Source of the DNA: Rhodohalobacter halophilus
GTDB taxonomy: Bacteria; Bacteroidota; Rhodothermia; Balneolales; Balneolaceae
Direction of reading: 5' to 3'
Length of the DNA stretch: 49,192 nt
Assembly: GCF_001715195.1 (NCBI RefSeq)
Contig: NZ_MDWE01000019.1
Location: 1-49,192, forward strand
This document shows positions 1 to 8,074 of this stretch, piece after piece. The notes below the pieces were generated by a model that saw only the letters and a program-made list of their open reading frames with translations, was not told the origin of the DNA and did no database searches. The translations under genes were made by a program, and so were the position numbers. How positions within the stretch are numbered: position 1 is the first letter of the stretch; every line of letters starts with the position of its first letter.

Positions 1-35
1 CCCATCTGGGGCATCACGACTTCAACCTTTGCCAT
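1..35 (-). CDS. 2-oxoacid dehydrogenase E2 (dihydrolipoamide acyltransferase), 5' end only
   Basis: Reading the minus strand from the ATG at 35-33 gives MAKVEVVMPQMG, which then leaves the window. This is the opening of the lipoyl domain of 2-oxoacid dehydrogenase E2 subunits, whose usual start is close to MA-x-VEVVMPKMGES. The protein would carry acyl groups on a lipoyl-lysine in the pyruvate, 2-oxoglutarate or branched-chain complex; 11 codons cannot tell which. It is divergent from the small membrane protein at 303. The identification rests only on this short but characteristic stretch. Confidence 0.7.
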   Translation of the reverse strand, partial: MAKVEVVMPQM

Positions 36-302
36 GTTGATTTTTACTTAATTTCTGATTGTGAATATGTTTTTTACGCAATAAAATTACGACCTGAAAG
101 ATCAGAATAATCACTATCAGATCAAAATTGAGACCGTAACTTCTGTCAGTTTTATTCTCCGGAAAAACGCTTTTTTAAAAAGTATCTCCGCGATTATTAA
201 ATTCTCGGTTGCAATAAGAGTTATGACATCAATCCGGTTATTTCGGTTTATCCTGCAAACTCCTATACTCCAACGTTGCATATTCTAACCCGATCTGTTT
301 AC
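36..302. other. Divergent intergenic region, no recognisable element
   Basis: This AT-rich gap separates the minus-strand E2 start from the plus-strand membrane protein, so it should hold both promoters. I found no exact TAnnTTTG box on either strand, no strong hairpin with a T-run and no RNA gene. Confidence 0.5.
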
Positions 303-680
303 ATGCTGCCATTTTTTATCATCTTTGCTATTACCTGGTTTTTAAATCTTTTCTTTCCCTGGTGGATTGGAGTTGCACCGGCGCTCATTATTGGAGCCCT
401 CATGCTGGATCGATGGGTCCACGCATTTCTGATCGGTTTTGCCGGAGTAGGCTCAGCCTGGTTTGTTCAGGCATTCTATATCCATGTATTAAATGAGGGA
501 ATACTTACCGGCCGAATTGCTGAGATGCTGCAGGTTCACACTTCAGAAAATGTCTTAATCCTCACATTTGTGATTGGGGGACTGATGGGTGCCGTAGCAG
601 CCACTACGGGATATTTTTTCAAATCAGCCTTCAAACCTGATTTAATTCTCGGCACAAAACATGCCAAACATTTGAAATAA
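303..680 (+). CDS. Small four-helix integral membrane protein of unknown function
   Basis: The protein is about 125 residues and almost entirely hydrophobic. Four membrane segments can be read: LPFFIIFAITWFLNLFF, IGVAPALIIGALML, FLIGFAGVGSAWFVQAFYI and VLILTFVIGGLMGAVAATTGYFF, with a short basic C-terminal tail ending KHAKHLK. I chose the ATG at 303; a TTG at 276 is in frame but would add nine polar residues without a better ribosome site. It lies 16 nt upstream of the AbgT-type transporter on the same strand and is probably co-transcribed with it. I do not recognise a family. An accessory role for the transporter is only a suggestion from position. Confidence 0.7.
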   Translation: MLPFFIIFAITWFLNLFFPWWIGVAPALIIGALMLDRWVHAFLIGFAGVGSAWFVQAFYIHVLNEGILTGRIAEMLQVHTSENVLILTFVIGGLMGAVAATTGYFFKSAFKPDLILGTKHAKHLK

Positions 681-696
681 AAAGCCTTTCAATTTT

Positions 697-2406
697 ATGA
701 GTGAATATCCAAAAACTGATGATCCCAATGTGCCTGAGCAGGGCACCGAGAAAAAGTCGTTATTCACAAGGTTTCTCGATTTTGTAGAGTGGCTTGGAAA
801 CCTGCTGCCTCACCCTGTAACACTTTTCGCTCTTTTTGCTTTTGGTGTAGTGTTACTCAGCGGATTTGCAGAATGGATGGAATGGAGTGCTGCCGATCCA
901 CGACCCGAAGGTTCCGGCGGAAGAGCTCCGGACGGCATCATCCGGCCGGTTAGCCTGCTAAATGCGGAAGGACTTCGAATGATTGTCACAAATATGGTCT
1001 CCAACTTCACCGGTTTTGCACCGCTCGGGGTGGTTCTGGTAGCCTTGCTGGGTGTGGGTGTTGCTGAGCATTCAGGCTTGATCAGTGCCGTTATACGGGG
1101 CATTGTGTTGAAAGCAGCAGCATTCAAACCTGAAGGTGAAATCGGATCAGGAATTACAGCTATACCAAAAAAGATTTTCCGGTTCATTGTAACCCCCAAA
1201 AACCTGGTTACCATTGCGATCTGTTTTTCGGCGGTCATTTCAAACACGGCCTCAGAGATGGGATATGTTGTGCTCGTTCCTCTCTCCGCAGTTATTTTTC
1301 ACTCTATGGGGCGCCACCCGATGGCGGGTCTTGCGTGTGCTTTTGCCTGTGTTTCAGGTGGATATAGCGCCAATCTTCTATTGGGAACCATCGATCCGCT
1401 GCTGGCCGGACTTACCCAGGAAGCAGCCAACCTGATCGATCCCGACTATGTAGTAGTTGCCACCGCAAACTACTACTTCATGTTTGTAAGCACCTTTATG
1501 ATTACAGCTCTCGGCGCGTTTGTTACACTCCGTATTGTTGAGCCAAAACTTGGAGAATATGACGAAAGCATGGCGATGGAAGATCTTTCTGAGGAAGCTT
1601 CTATGGATCCGTTGACTGAAAAGGAGATCCGGGCGCTTAAATGGACCGGCGTCTCCATCGTTATTATGTTTGGAATTTTAGCACTCACAATTGTTCCTGA
1701 AAACGGAATTTTAAGAAACCCCGAAACCGGCGACTGGAAAGATTCCCCATTCCTTCGCGGCGTGGTGACATTTATTTTCATCTGCTTCCTTATACCCGGA
1801 TTTGTCTACGGAAAACTTGTGGGCACCATGGAGTCGGACCGCGACATCATTAAGGGAATGTCGAATGCGATGTCTACACTCGGCCTTTATATTGTGATTG
1901 TTTTCTTTGCTGCACAGTTTGTCGCCTATTTTGGATGGAGTAATCTAGGGCAGATTTTTGCTGTAAAGGGGGCTGAATTCCTGCAGAGTATGGGAGCCAC
2001 AGGGCCCATTATTTTCATCGGATTTATTCTGGTCTCGGGTTCCGTGAACCTGATGCTCGGTTCCGCCTCTGCTCAGTGGGCCGTTACCGCACCCATCTTC
2101 GTCCCCATGCTGATGCTGATCGGATACACGCCCGAAGTGATTCAGGCTGCCTATCGAATTGGCGACTCTGTAACAAACATCATCACCCCGATGATGAGCT
2201 ACTTCGGTTTGATCCTCGCTTTTGCCAATAAGTACGACAAAGACCTGGGAATCGGAACCATTATCGCGATGATGCTTCCATACAGTATTTTCTTCCTCAT
2301 AGGATGGATTATTCTATTTTATATCATGGTCTTTGGCCTGGGAATTCCTGTCGGGCCGGGAGAGGAGATCTACTACATGATTGATGGAGCTTCAGGAGGA
2401 AATTGA
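697..2406 (+). CDS. AbgT family transporter
   Basis: This is a 569-residue polytopic inner-membrane protein. The N-terminal FLDFVEWLGNLLPHPVTLFALFAF, the GFAPLGVVLVALLGVGVAEHSG segment and the C-terminal SVNLMLGSASAQWAVTAPIF and GDSVTNIITPMMSYF segments are typical of the AbgT family. Founding members take up p-aminobenzoyl-glutamate in E. coli; others export sulfonamides using the ion gradient. The two repeated GSAS/TAPIF and NIITPMM hairpin regions are the expected substrate and ion sites. Length is slightly above the usual 500-510 because of a hydrophilic loop near residues 60-80 and an acidic cytosolic loop near 285-310. Substrate is not predictable: folate breakdown products, small peptides or drug export are all possible. 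Family confidence is high, substrate confidence low. Confidence 0.93.
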   Translation: MSEYPKTDDPNVPEQGTEKKSLFTRFLDFVEWLGNLLPHPVTLFALFAFGVVLLSGFAEWMEWSAADPRPEGSGGRAPDGIIRPVSLLNAEGLRMIVTNMVSNFTGFAPLGVVLVALLGVGVAEHSGLISAVIRGIVLKAAAFKPEGEIGSGITAIPKKIFRFIVTPKNLVTIAICFSAVISNTASEMGYVVLVPLSAVIFHSMGRHPMAGLACAFACVSGGYSANLLLGTIDPLLAGLTQEAANLIDPDYVVVATANYYFMFVSTFMITALGAFVTLRIVEPKLGEYDESMAMEDLSEEASMDPLTEKEIRALKWTGVSIVIMFGILALTIVPENGILRNPETGDWKDSPFLRGVVTFIFICFLIPGFVYGKLVGTMESDRDIIKGMSNAMSTLGLYIVIVFFAAQFVAYFGWSNLGQIFAVKGAEFLQSMGATGPIIFIGFILVSGSVNLMLGSASAQWAVTAPIFVPMLMLIGYTPEVIQAAYRIGDSVTNIITPMMSYFGLILAFANKYDKDLGIGTIIAMMLPYSIFFLIGWIILFYIMVFGLGIPVGPGEEIYYMIDGASGGN

Positions 2407-2448
2407 GACGAGCAGCTCAAATCAAATTTATTAAAATCTCAATGAACG

Positions 2449-2479
2449 TTGAATCGAAACTCTCGACTGCTTATCTTTG
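2449..2479 (+). promoter_or_regulatory. Predicted carAB promoter (TTG - 20 nt - TATCTTTG)
   Basis: TATCTTTG at 2472-2479 matches the Bacteroidota -7 consensus TAnnTTTG exactly, and a TTG at 2449-2451 lies 20 nt upstream, within the usual spacing of the -33 element. Transcription would start near 2485, giving a leader of roughly 230 nt before carA. Confidence 0.5.
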
Positions 2480-2577
2480 TCAAACTTCAAAAAAGCTCGT
2501 AGAAAAATCTTTCAGACAGCAATCCATAGATTAGAAACTTTGCCAACGCACACCCAAAAATGGAGGTCGTGCAATTA

Positions 2578-2727
2578 ATGGCATTCCTCATAGTTAATAC
2601 AGTTTCATTAATCCGACGCGGTTTCCGTAGTCGGATTTTTTTTGAGCAAAATTTTGAAGTTACAGCTCTAAAATCCTTCCAACCTACCACACAAAAACCC
2701 AGAAACAGAACTGATTCATGTCTCTAA
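2578..2727 (+). CDS. Possible car leader peptide (49 codons) reading through the attenuator
   Basis: A GGAGG at 2562-2566 lies 11 nt before an ATG at 2578. The frame stays open for 49 codons, passes through the whole terminator hairpin and stops at 2725-2727, overlapping the carA start by 10 nt. Residues 13-19 are RRGFRSR, so four arginine codons (2614-2619, 2626-2628, 2632-2634) fall in the hairpin. An in-frame ATG at 2560 would add six residues. The arrangement recalls E. coli pyrL, which is translated through the pyrBI attenuator. The peptide may be fortuitous: a GC-rich stem tends to give CGN codons. Confidence 0.35.
   Translation: MAFLIVNTVSLIRRGFRSRIFFEQNFEVTALKSFQPTTQKPRNRTDSCL
2610..2643 (+). 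terminator. Intrinsic terminator / candidate attenuator upstream of carA
   Basis: AATCCGAC (2610-2617) pairs perfectly with GTCGGATT (2630-2637). The stem extends inward with a G-U pair and CGG/CCG around a TTT loop, leaving one bulged A, and runs into eight T residues at 2636-2643. Confidence 0.75.
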
Positions 2728-3821
2728 ATCCAAGAAAAAAAGCCATATTAGCACTTAGCGACGGAACTGTTGTTCACGGCCGGGCCATTGGCCATGACGG
2801 CATCACCGGTGGCGAACTCTGCTTTAACACGAGTATGACCGGCTACCAGGAAATTTTCACCGACCCCAGCTATTTCGGGCAGCTGATGATGATGACCTAC
2901 CCGCACATTGGAAACTACGGAACCCAGCCACGCGACGATGAAGCCCGAAAAGTGATGGTGGCAGGAGTCATCTGCCGAGCTTTTTCTGATGAGTATAGCA
3001 ACCCGATGGCTGACCGAAGTCTTCAGGAGTATCTTGAGGACAATGAAATTACGGGTATCTCCGGGGTTGATACACGAATGCTGGTTCGTCACATCCGCGA
3101 ACAGGGAGTGATGAATGCAGTCATATCCAGTACAGAGCTCGACGAGAAAAAGCTTGTTGAAATGGCCAAAAACTGGGACGACATGGAGGGGCTTGAGCTC
3201 GCCACGAAAGTAACTCGTTCCGAAGCCCAAACCGTAAATGGAAAGGACGAATTTCGCGTAGCTGCATTTGACTACGGCATTAAGCAAAACATCATCAACA
3301 ACTTGAACAAACGCGGATGCACACTCCGGATCTTTCCGGCCAAAACATCAGCAGATGAGATCAAAGAGTGGGAAGCCGACGGCTACTTTTTCAGCAACGG
3401 CCCGGGCGACCCCACAGCAACGGCAGAATATGCCCTTGAAGCTGTGAATTATGCAAAAAGTACCGGCAAGCCGATGTTCGGGATCTGCCTCGGCCATCAG
3501 TTAATGGCGCTCAGCGAAGGACTCAAAACCACCAAGATGTTTGTTGGTCACCGCGGAGCCAATCAACCCGTAAAAAATTTGGCTACCGGTCTGGTGGAAA
3601 TTTCTACACAAAACCACGGATTTGCCGTGGATGAGGATTCGCTGGATGAAAAGATCGCCGATGTGACTCACATCAACCTGAACGACGGCACGATTGAAGG
3701 ATTAAAGTTTAAGAACTTTCCGGGCTTTTCGGTGCAATATCACCCCGAAGCTTCTCCCGGCCCGCATGATTCAGCGTACCTGTTCGATCAGTTTATCGAC
3801 ATGATGAAGGAGCAAAAATAG
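2718..3821 (+). CDS. carA: Carbamoyl-phosphate synthase small (glutaminase) subunit
   Basis: CarA hydrolyses glutamine and channels ammonia to CarB, making carbamoyl phosphate for pyrimidine and arginine synthesis in the cytosol. The 367 residues include the N-terminal small-subunit domain with GELCFNTSMTGYQEI and DPSYFGQ, then a class I glutamine amidotransferase domain from about residue 185. The nucleophile is Cys257 in MFGICLGHQLMAL, and His342 and Glu344 in QYHPEASPGP complete the triad. Length is normal for the family. carB follows 92 nt downstream in the same direction. The ATG overlaps the end of the possible leader ORF, so translation could be coupled to it. Regulation through the leader hairpin is likely from the layout but unproven. 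Confidence 0.97.
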   Translation: MSLNPRKKAILALSDGTVVHGRAIGHDGITGGELCFNTSMTGYQEIFTDPSYFGQLMMMTYPHIGNYGTQPRDDEARKVMVAGVICRAFSDEYSNPMADRSLQEYLEDNEITGISGVDTRMLVRHIREQGVMNAVISSTELDEKKLVEMAKNWDDMEGLELATKVTRSEAQTVNGKDEFRVAAFDYGIKQNIINNLNKRGCTLRIFPAKTSADEIKEWEADGYFFSNGPGDPTATAEYALEAVNYAKSTGKPMFGICLGHQLMALSEGLKTTKMFVGHRGANQPVKNLATGLVEISTQNHGFAVDEDSLDEKIADVTHINLNDGTIEGLKFKNFPGFSVQYHPEASPGPHDSAYLFDQFIDMMKEQK

Positions 3822-3913
3822 ATGTAAGATTTGAGTCTTGAGATTTAAAGGCTCTTTACAGCTATACAAACAACGATCCAACTTTTTAAAACGACTACAA
3901 AAAACCTCGAAAA

Positions 3914-6742
3914 ATGCCCAGACGCGACGATATCAACAAAATTTTGATCATTGGTTCAGGACCTATTGTAATTGGCCAGGCTTGCGAATTTGACTACTCC
4001 GGCTCTCAGGCTTGCCGATCCCTGCAGGAGGAGGGATATAAGATTGTGCTCATCAACTCGAACCCGGCAACAATTATGACGGATCCGATTATGGCCGATG
4101 CCGTTTATATGCTTCCTATGACCACCGATTCCATCCGGGAAATTGTAGCGAAAGAAAAACCGGATGCCGTGCTTCCAACCATGGGCGGACAAACCGGTTT
4201 AAATCTCTGCCGAGATCTCGAGAAAGAGAATTTCTGGAAAGAAAATGATATTAAGATCATCGGGGTAGATATAGACGCTGTTGAACTGACTGAAGATCGA
4301 CAGCTATTCCGAGATAAGATGGAGGAGATTGGGATCGAGCAGTGTAAAAGCCGCACTGCCCAATCGCTGCTTGACGCCAAAGAGATTAAGGAAGAGCTGG
4401 GCGGCTTACCGATTGTTATACGTCCGTCATTTACAATGGGCGGAGCCGGCGGCGGTATCGTATGGAACGAAGATGAATTTGAACGAAAAGTACTCCGTGG
4501 GCTGGAACTGAGTCCCGTTCACCAGGTACTAATCGAGGAGTCTATTTTTGGATGGAAAGAGTACGAGCTGGAGCTTCTGCGGGATGCAAACGACAATGTG
4601 ATCATCATCTGCTCCATCGAAAATATGGATCCGATGGGGGTTCACACCGGGGATTCGGTAACCGTAGCACCAACACAAACGCTGTCTGACAAACAGTTGC
4701 AACACATGCGTGATGCAGCGATCAAGATGATGCGGAGTATCGGAACCTTTGCGGGTGGCTGTAATGTGCAGTTTGCCATGGAACCGGGAAGTGACCGATT
4801 AGTAGCCATCGAAATCAACCCGCGGGTGAGCCGCTCTTCAGCACTTGCCTCCAAAGCTACCGGCTACCCAATCGCGAAAGTGGCCACGAAGCTGGCCGTT
4901 GGTTACACACTGGATGAACTCAAAAATCAGATTACCGGAACCACATCGGCCTGCTTTGAGCCAAGTATCGATTATGTAGTCTGCAAAATTCCGAGATTTA
5001 ACTTCGACAAATTCCCCGGCGTGGATGAAGAGCTGACTACACAGATGAAAGCGGTGGGAGAGGTGATGTCGATCGGGCGAAACTTCCCCGAAGCCTTAAA
5101 CAAAGCGTGGCAGTCACTGGAAGTTGGCCGCGATGGCTTAGGAGCCGATGGCTACGAAGAGTTCGACCGAAAGACAGTGCGCGATCGACTCCTTAAGCCC
5201 TATTGGGATCGCTCCATGCAAATCCGAAATGCATTCAAACTGGGCGCTTCCGTCGAAGAAATTGCCGACATCACCAAAGTAGATCCTTGGTTTTTGCAAC
5301 AGATCCGATACATGGTCTCGTTGGAAAACCGGACTGAAGGTCAAACTCTCAAAGAGATCTCCAAAGACGATTTCTTTGAGCTGAAACAGGCCGGTTTTTC
5401 TGATTCACAGATCGCGTATTTACTGAGCAAGAGCGGTGAAAAAGTGGACGACAAGAAAGTCCGTGACCGACGAAAAGAACTTGGCCTCACCCCATCCTTC
5501 AAGATGGTGGATACTTGTGCTGCGGAATTCCCGGCGCAAACCCCATACTACTATTCTGCTTACGAAGGGGAAAACGAAAGTGAAATGACTGACAAGAAGA
5601 AAGTCCTGATTCTGGGAAGCGGCCCGAACCGAATTGGACAGGGAATTGAATTTGATTATTCCTGCACGCACGCCGTTTTGGCTGCCAAGGAAATGGGATA
5701 CGAGGCTATCATGGTGAACTGTAATCCCGAAACGGTATCCACCGACTTCGATTTTGCTGACAAGCTTTACTTTGAGCCGGTATACTGGGAGCGGGTTTTG
5801 GATATCATCGACCACGAAAAACCGGAAGGAGTCATTCTTCAGGTGGGGGGACAAACGGCCCTTAAGCTTGGCAAGCGATTTGTGGAAGAAGGCATCAAGA
5901 TCTTTGGAACTGATTTTGCCATGATAGATTTTGCCGAAGACCGGGGCGAGTTCTCCAAATTCCTCAAGAAGCTGGACATCCCATTCCCGGAGTATGGAAC
6001 CGCAAGAGAAGTGGAAGAGGCGGTTAAAATTGCCGGCAGAATTGGGTATCCGGTTCTCATCCGCCCAAGTTATGTACTCGGCGGACAGGGAATGCGAATC
6101 GCGGTAAAAGAAGAAGAGCTACGAAAATATGTTGCAAACATCCTGAAAACCCATCCCGAAAATGCCTTCCTGATCGATAAATACCTGGAGCACGCCATTG
6201 AGGTGGATGTAGATTCGGTATATGATGGCGGTCAGCTACACATTGCAGGCATCATGCAGCATATTGAGCCGGCCGGGGTTCACTCCGGAGATTCGACAGC
6301 AGTCGTACCACCATACTCGCTAAGCGATGAGGTCATTAAAACGATTGAGGAGTACCAGAAGAAAATTGCTGAAAATATGGAGATCCTCGGATTCCTGAAT
6401 GTGCAGTATGCGGTCAAGGATGAGAAAGTATATGTATTGGAAGCCAATCCCCGAACCACCCGAACCATCCCGTTCCTGGCCAAAGCCACACAGCGACCGG
6501 AAGCCGCGATTGGGGTGAAGGTGATGCTTGGTGCTAAACTCAAAGAGTTTGATCTGGAATCGAAGCTGGTGAACTGGGCAATTAAAGAGCCGGTGTTCCC
6601 ATTTGATAAATTCCCGGAAGTGAAGAAGGAGCTGGGTCCCGAGATGAAATCAACCGGAGAAAGTATTTACTTCGCAAAGGATTTCAATGATGAACACTTT
6701 AAGAAGCCGTATGAGTTTAAGAGCTTGTACCTCTCAAAATAG
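3914..6742 (+). CDS. carB: Carbamoyl-phosphate synthase large subunit lacking the allosteric domain
   Basis: CarB makes carbamoyl phosphate from bicarbonate, ammonia and two ATP. Two homologous ATP-grasp halves are visible: the first from [21 protein letters not shown] with [12 protein letters not shown] and [20 protein letters not shown], the second from about residue 556 with [32 protein letters not shown] and [18 protein letters not shown]. An oligomerisation segment lies near residues 400-550. The protein stops at residue 942 (KSLYLSK), where the E. coli enzyme (1073 residues) begins its C-terminal MGS-like domain that binds UMP, IMP and ornithine. That domain is absent, and I see no separate gene for it downstream. 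The stop is clean, with no sign of a frameshift. Shorter CarB forms are familiar in Bacteroidota, so this is probably native. Confidence 0.96.
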   Translation: MPRRDDINKILIIGSGPIVIGQACEFDYSGSQACRSLQEEGYKIVLINSNPATIMTDPIMADAVYMLPMTTDSIREIVAKEKPDAVLPTMGGQTGLNLCRDLEKENFWKENDIKIIGVDIDAVELTEDRQLFRDKMEEIGIEQCKSRTAQSLLDAKEIKEELGGLPIVIRPSFTMGGAGGGIVWNEDEFERKVLRGLELSPVHQVLIEESIFGWKEYELELLRDANDNVIIICSIENMDPMGVHTGDSVTVAPTQTLSDKQLQHMRDAAIKMMRSIGTFAGGCNVQFAMEPGSDRLVAIEINPRVSRSSALASKATGYPIAKVATKLAVGYTLDELKNQITGTTSACFEPSIDYVVCKIPRFNFDKFPGVDEELTTQMKAVGEVMSIGRNFPEALNKAWQSLEVGRDGLGADGYEEFDRKTVRDRLLKPYWDRSMQIRNAFKLGASVEEIADITKVDPWFLQQIRYMVSLENRTEGQTLKEISKDDFFELKQAGFSDSQIAYLLSKSGEKVDDKKVRDRRKELGLTPSFKMVDTCAAEFPAQTPYYYSAYEGENESEMTDKKKVLILGSGPNRIGQGIEFDYSCTHAVLAAKEMGYEAIMVNCNPETVSTDFDFADKLYFEPVYWERVLDIIDHEKPEGVILQVGGQTALKLGKRFVEEGIKIFGTDFAMIDFAEDRGEFSKFLKKLDIPFPEYGTAREVEEAVKIAGRIGYPVLIRPSYVLGGQGMRIAVKEEELRKYVANILKTHPENAFLIDKYLEHAIEVDVDSVYDGGQLHIAGIMQHIEPAGVHSGDSTAVVPPYSLSDEVIKTIEEYQKKIAENMEILGFLNVQYAVKDEKVYVLEANPRTTRTIPFLAKATQRPEAAIGVKVMLGAKLKEFDLESKLVNWAIKEPVFPFDKFPEVKKELGPEMKSTGESIYFAKDFNDEHFKKPYEFKSLYLSK

Positions 6743-6886
6743 AATCATCACGGCTCAAGCTTAAGGGACTGAATAGTTCATCATAGTTGTGCGGTTGTGG
6801 ATAGTTCAGGATTGGGACTCCATCGAATGATTATTCTGTCAATTAAAAGGTGAACTTTGTATCATCAAATAAATTGACAAGACTCT

Positions 6887-8071
6887 ATGATGGAAAAAAA
6901 TCTCATTGTTGCTTTCGGCGGCGCCTCCCCGGAACACGAAGTATCCGTTCTGACAGCCATGCAGGCTATTCATGCCCTTGAAGGTTCAGATTATAATATT
7001 ATCCCGCTCTACATTGCAAAGAGCGGAAAGTGGTTTACCGGAGCTCCTCTGCTCGATTTAAAACAGTATGAGGATCTCGGTAAACTGACTGAAAACGCGA
7101 CCCCTTGCCATTTTACTCATAATGAACTGGGGCAAACCGTTCTTGAGGAAAAGAAGGGAGGACTCTTTTCGAGAGCCGCTCAGCATATCGTGTATGCAGT
7201 ACTGACGTCATTTCACGGTTCTGCAGGCGAAAACGGCTCATTTCAAGGCGTTTGCGAACAGTTTAACATTCCATACACAGGCAGCGGTGTAATGGGTTCG
7301 GCCGTTGGCATGGATAAAGTCACGGCTAAGTCTCTCTGCAGATCTGCCGGAATTCCTGTTGTGGAAGGCATTCATTTTACTGAATCGAACTGGATAGAAA
7401 ATCAGGGAAAGATTTTAAATAAAGTTGAAACGCTGAACTATCCGTGTGTGGTGAAGCCTGTTCACCTAGGCAGCAGTATCGGGGTTGAAGTTGTAAACGA
7501 CAAAGAAAAATTGATTGAAGCTGTTGAAACAGCTTTTCGATATGATAATCACTTATTGATAGAAAAGGCTATATCTCCACTAACAGAAATTAATTGTTCT
7601 GTAAAGGGCACGGCCGAAAAACCGGTTGCAAGCGTATGTGAACGTCCGCTCGGTACCGAAGAACTGCTTTCTTTTGCAGATAAATATATGAGAGATGATG
7701 CTTCAAAAGGGATGGCATCCGCTGATCGTGAAATTCCTGCAAACATTTCCGAATCTCTCTCAAATTCAATTCAGGAAACATCTAAAAAAATCTTCCGGTT
7801 ATTTAACTGCAGCGGGCTGGCACGTCTCGACTTTCTGGTAGAGTCAGAAACCGAAAATTTCTACTTTAACGAAATTAACACCATACCCGGTTCTTTTTCG
7901 TTCTACCTTTGGAAAGAGTCAGGAATCGGGTTCGACAGCCTGCTCACTGAAATGATCGATATTGCCGTTACAAACCATCAGAAAAAAAATGGCAGGGTTT
8001 TAACATACGACACAAACTTACTGAGCCAAAAAGCTGTTAAAGGCATCAAAGGTCTAAAAGGGAATAAATAA
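6887..8071 (+). CDS. ddl: D-alanine--D-alanine ligase
   Basis: Ddl joins two D-alanines with ATP to make the dipeptide end of the peptidoglycan precursor, in the cytosol. The N-terminus holds GGASPEHEVSVLTA (residues 11-24) with the conserved Glu16. The ATP-grasp core shows PCVVKPVHLGSSIGV, LIEKAI and a metal-binding NEINTIPGSFSFYLW near the end. The PGSFSFYLW form is found in a branch of Ddl-like ligases distinct from E. coli DdlB (PGFT), so D-Ala-D-Ala specificity is likely but not certain. At 394 residues it is longer than DdlB (about 306). Two ATGs in tandem (6887, 6890) can both serve. A GAACTTTG at about 6852-6859 is a one-mismatch -7 box. The next gene starts 3 nt after the stop. Confidence 0.9.
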   Translation: MMEKNLIVAFGGASPEHEVSVLTAMQAIHALEGSDYNIIPLYIAKSGKWFTGAPLLDLKQYEDLGKLTENATPCHFTHNELGQTVLEEKKGGLFSRAAQHIVYAVLTSFHGSAGENGSFQGVCEQFNIPYTGSGVMGSAVGMDKVTAKSLCRSAGIPVVEGIHFTESNWIENQGKILNKVETLNYPCVVKPVHLGSSIGVEVVNDKEKLIEAVETAFRYDNHLLIEKAISPLTEINCSVKGTAEKPVASVCERPLGTEELLSFADKYMRDDASKGMASADREIPANISESLSNSIQETSKKIFRLFNCSGLARLDFLVESETENFYFNEINTIPGSFSFYLWKESGIGFDSLLTEMIDIAVTNHQKKNGRVLTYDTNLLSQKAVKGIKGLKGNK

Positions 8072-8074
8072 GCT

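Larger units (their letters stand above)
2407..2717 (+). promoter_or_regulatory. carAB leader region (311 nt)
   Basis: The gap between the transporter and carA holds three things: a Bacteroidota-type promoter at 2449-2479, a small ORF at 2578-2727 behind a GGAGG, and an intrinsic terminator at 2610-2643. Because the promoter precedes the terminator, the hairpin sits inside the car transcript leader rather than closing the upstream gene. This is the layout of an attenuator. No minus-strand gene is convincing here. Confidence 0.55.

Noticed and set aside
2487-2690. A 67-codon minus-strand frame in the car leader
   Set aside because: It covers the promoter-terminator region in antisense, has no ribosome site and no recognisable protein features.
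3914-6742. Frameshift or truncation of carB
   Set aside because: The sequence ends cleanly after the second ATP-grasp half and no allosteric-domain remnant follows in any frame, so a native short form is more likely.
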